Part shown: positions 4,664-5,191 of the stretch, one piece after another
Position numbering within the stretch: the first letter of the stretch is position 1
How the letters are laid out: each line of letters opens with the position of its first letter
Source of the DNA: Actinomycetes bacterium
GTDB taxonomy: Bacteria > Actinomycetota > Acidimicrobiia > Acidimicrobiales > RAAP-2
Reading direction: 5' to 3'
Length of the DNA stretch: 5,191 bases
Assembly (NCBI GenBank): GCA_021806055.1
Contig: JAJZYE010000095.1
Coordinates: 1 to 5,191 of the forward strand
Made by a program: the position numbers and the translations under genes
The notes under the pieces: generated by a model
Told to the model about the DNA's origin: nothing
Database searches by the model: none
The model's input: the letters and a program-made list of their open reading frames with translations, nothing else

Positions 4664-5191
4664 GTGAGCGACCGCGCGGGCGCGATCGCCGCGCCCGGTG
4701 CGCCGCGCACGGTGGTGTTTGATCTCGACGGGACCCTGGCGGACTCGCAAGAGGGCATCCTGCGCAGCTTTCACCTCACCCTCGGCGACGAGGGGATCAC
4801 CGCGACCGACGAGGAGCTGCGTCACCTGATCGGGCCGCCGCTCGAGGAGTCCTTCGCTCGGCTGGGGATCGCGCCGTCGCGTCTCGCCCCGGTCGTCGCG
4901 CGCTACCGCGCGCACTACGACCGCGTGGGCGTGAGCGCCGCGGTCCCCTACGACGGCGTGGTGGCGGCGGTGCATCGCCTGCGCGAGGGGGAGGTGCGCC
5001 TCGCGGTGGCCACCGCCAAACGCGTCGACTTCGCGCACCGCATGCTCGCGCGCTTCGCCATCGAGGACTGCTTCGAGGTCATCGAGGGAGTGAGCGGCGA
5101 TGATCGGATCCGCACGAAGAACGACGTCGTCGACGCCGTACGCCGCACTCTCGGTGAGGGCGGCGTCACCTGGATGGTGGGCGATCGTCGC
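4664..5191 (+). CDS. HAD-superfamily phosphatase, phosphoglycolate phosphatase-like (3' end cut off)
   Basis: This reading frame is open for 176 codons from GTG at 4664 to the window end; an in-frame TGA at 4649 limits the start. HAD motif I is VFDLDGTLADS (18-28), with nucleophile Asp20 and acid/base Asp22. Motif II is the Thr117 of LAVATAKR, motif III is Lys152 in RTKNDVV, and motif IV begins with Gly173-Asp174-Arg175 at the edge, its second Asp lying outside. The helical cap between motifs I and II (about 30-95) contains HLIGPPLEESF, typical of Gph-type phosphatases. Likely substrates are small phosphate esters such as 2-phosphoglycolate, but this family is broad. The first 16 residues are a low-complexity lead-in, and GTG at codon 17 or 18 (4712 or 4715) would give the usual compact start. 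Neither start has a clear ribosome binding site or a -10 hexamer at the 6-base spacing. A hairpin lies between this gene and the methyltransferase gene. Confidence 0.85.
   Translation, partial: MSDRAGAIAAPGAPRTVVFDLDGTLADSQEGILRSFHLTLGDEGITATDEELRHLIGPPLEESFARLGIAPSRLAPVVARYRAHYDRVGVSAAVPYDGVVAAVHRLREGEVRLAVATAKRVDFAHRMLARFAIEDCFEVIEGVSGDDRIRTKNDVVDAVRRTLGEGGVTWMVGDRR

Overview
The window is very GC-rich, with G or C at most third codon positions, GTG as the usual start codon and densely packed genes. This suggests a high-GC actinobacterium. The frequent leaderless starts and the SigL/RslA-like sigma/anti-sigma pair fit that phylum, but I cannot name a genus. Seven protein genes are visible; the first and the last run off the window edges.

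Left third (1-1666): a self-contained envelope-signalling module. A leftward gene for an exported protein (1-297, N-terminal part only) lies back to back with a rightward operon. That operon encodes an ECF sigma factor (444-1007) and its zinc-binding, single-pass membrane anti-sigma factor (1004-1666, overlapping the sigma gene by 4 bases). The 146-bp gap carries two facing-away copies of the same promoter, TGAACC-N16-CGTTG, one for each side. This is the simplest layout for a sigma factor that drives both its own operon and the exported protein. The sigma mRNA leader is largely a six-copy tandem ACGCG repeat.

Middle (1709-3704): a glycerate kinase gene and a D-2-hydroxyacid dehydrogenase gene converge tail to tail and overlap by 23 bases. 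Together they could turn hydroxypyruvate into D-glycerate and then phosphoglycerate. The dehydrogenase's substrate is inferred from context, not read from the sequence.

Right part (3755-5191): a class I SAM-dependent methyltransferase is divergent from the dehydrogenase across only 50 bases. A HAD-superfamily phosphatase of the phosphoglycolate phosphatase type follows and is cut by the window end.

The glycerate kinase, dehydrogenase and methyltransferase genes lack a good ribosome binding site. Each has a TANNNT-like -10 hexamer ending exactly 6 bases before its GTG start, which points to leaderless mRNAs. The exported protein and sigma factor genes instead have untranslated leaders and ribosome binding sites. 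The most interesting signal is the twin ECF promoter and the small regulon it implies. No RNA genes, mobile elements or CRISPR arrays were seen.
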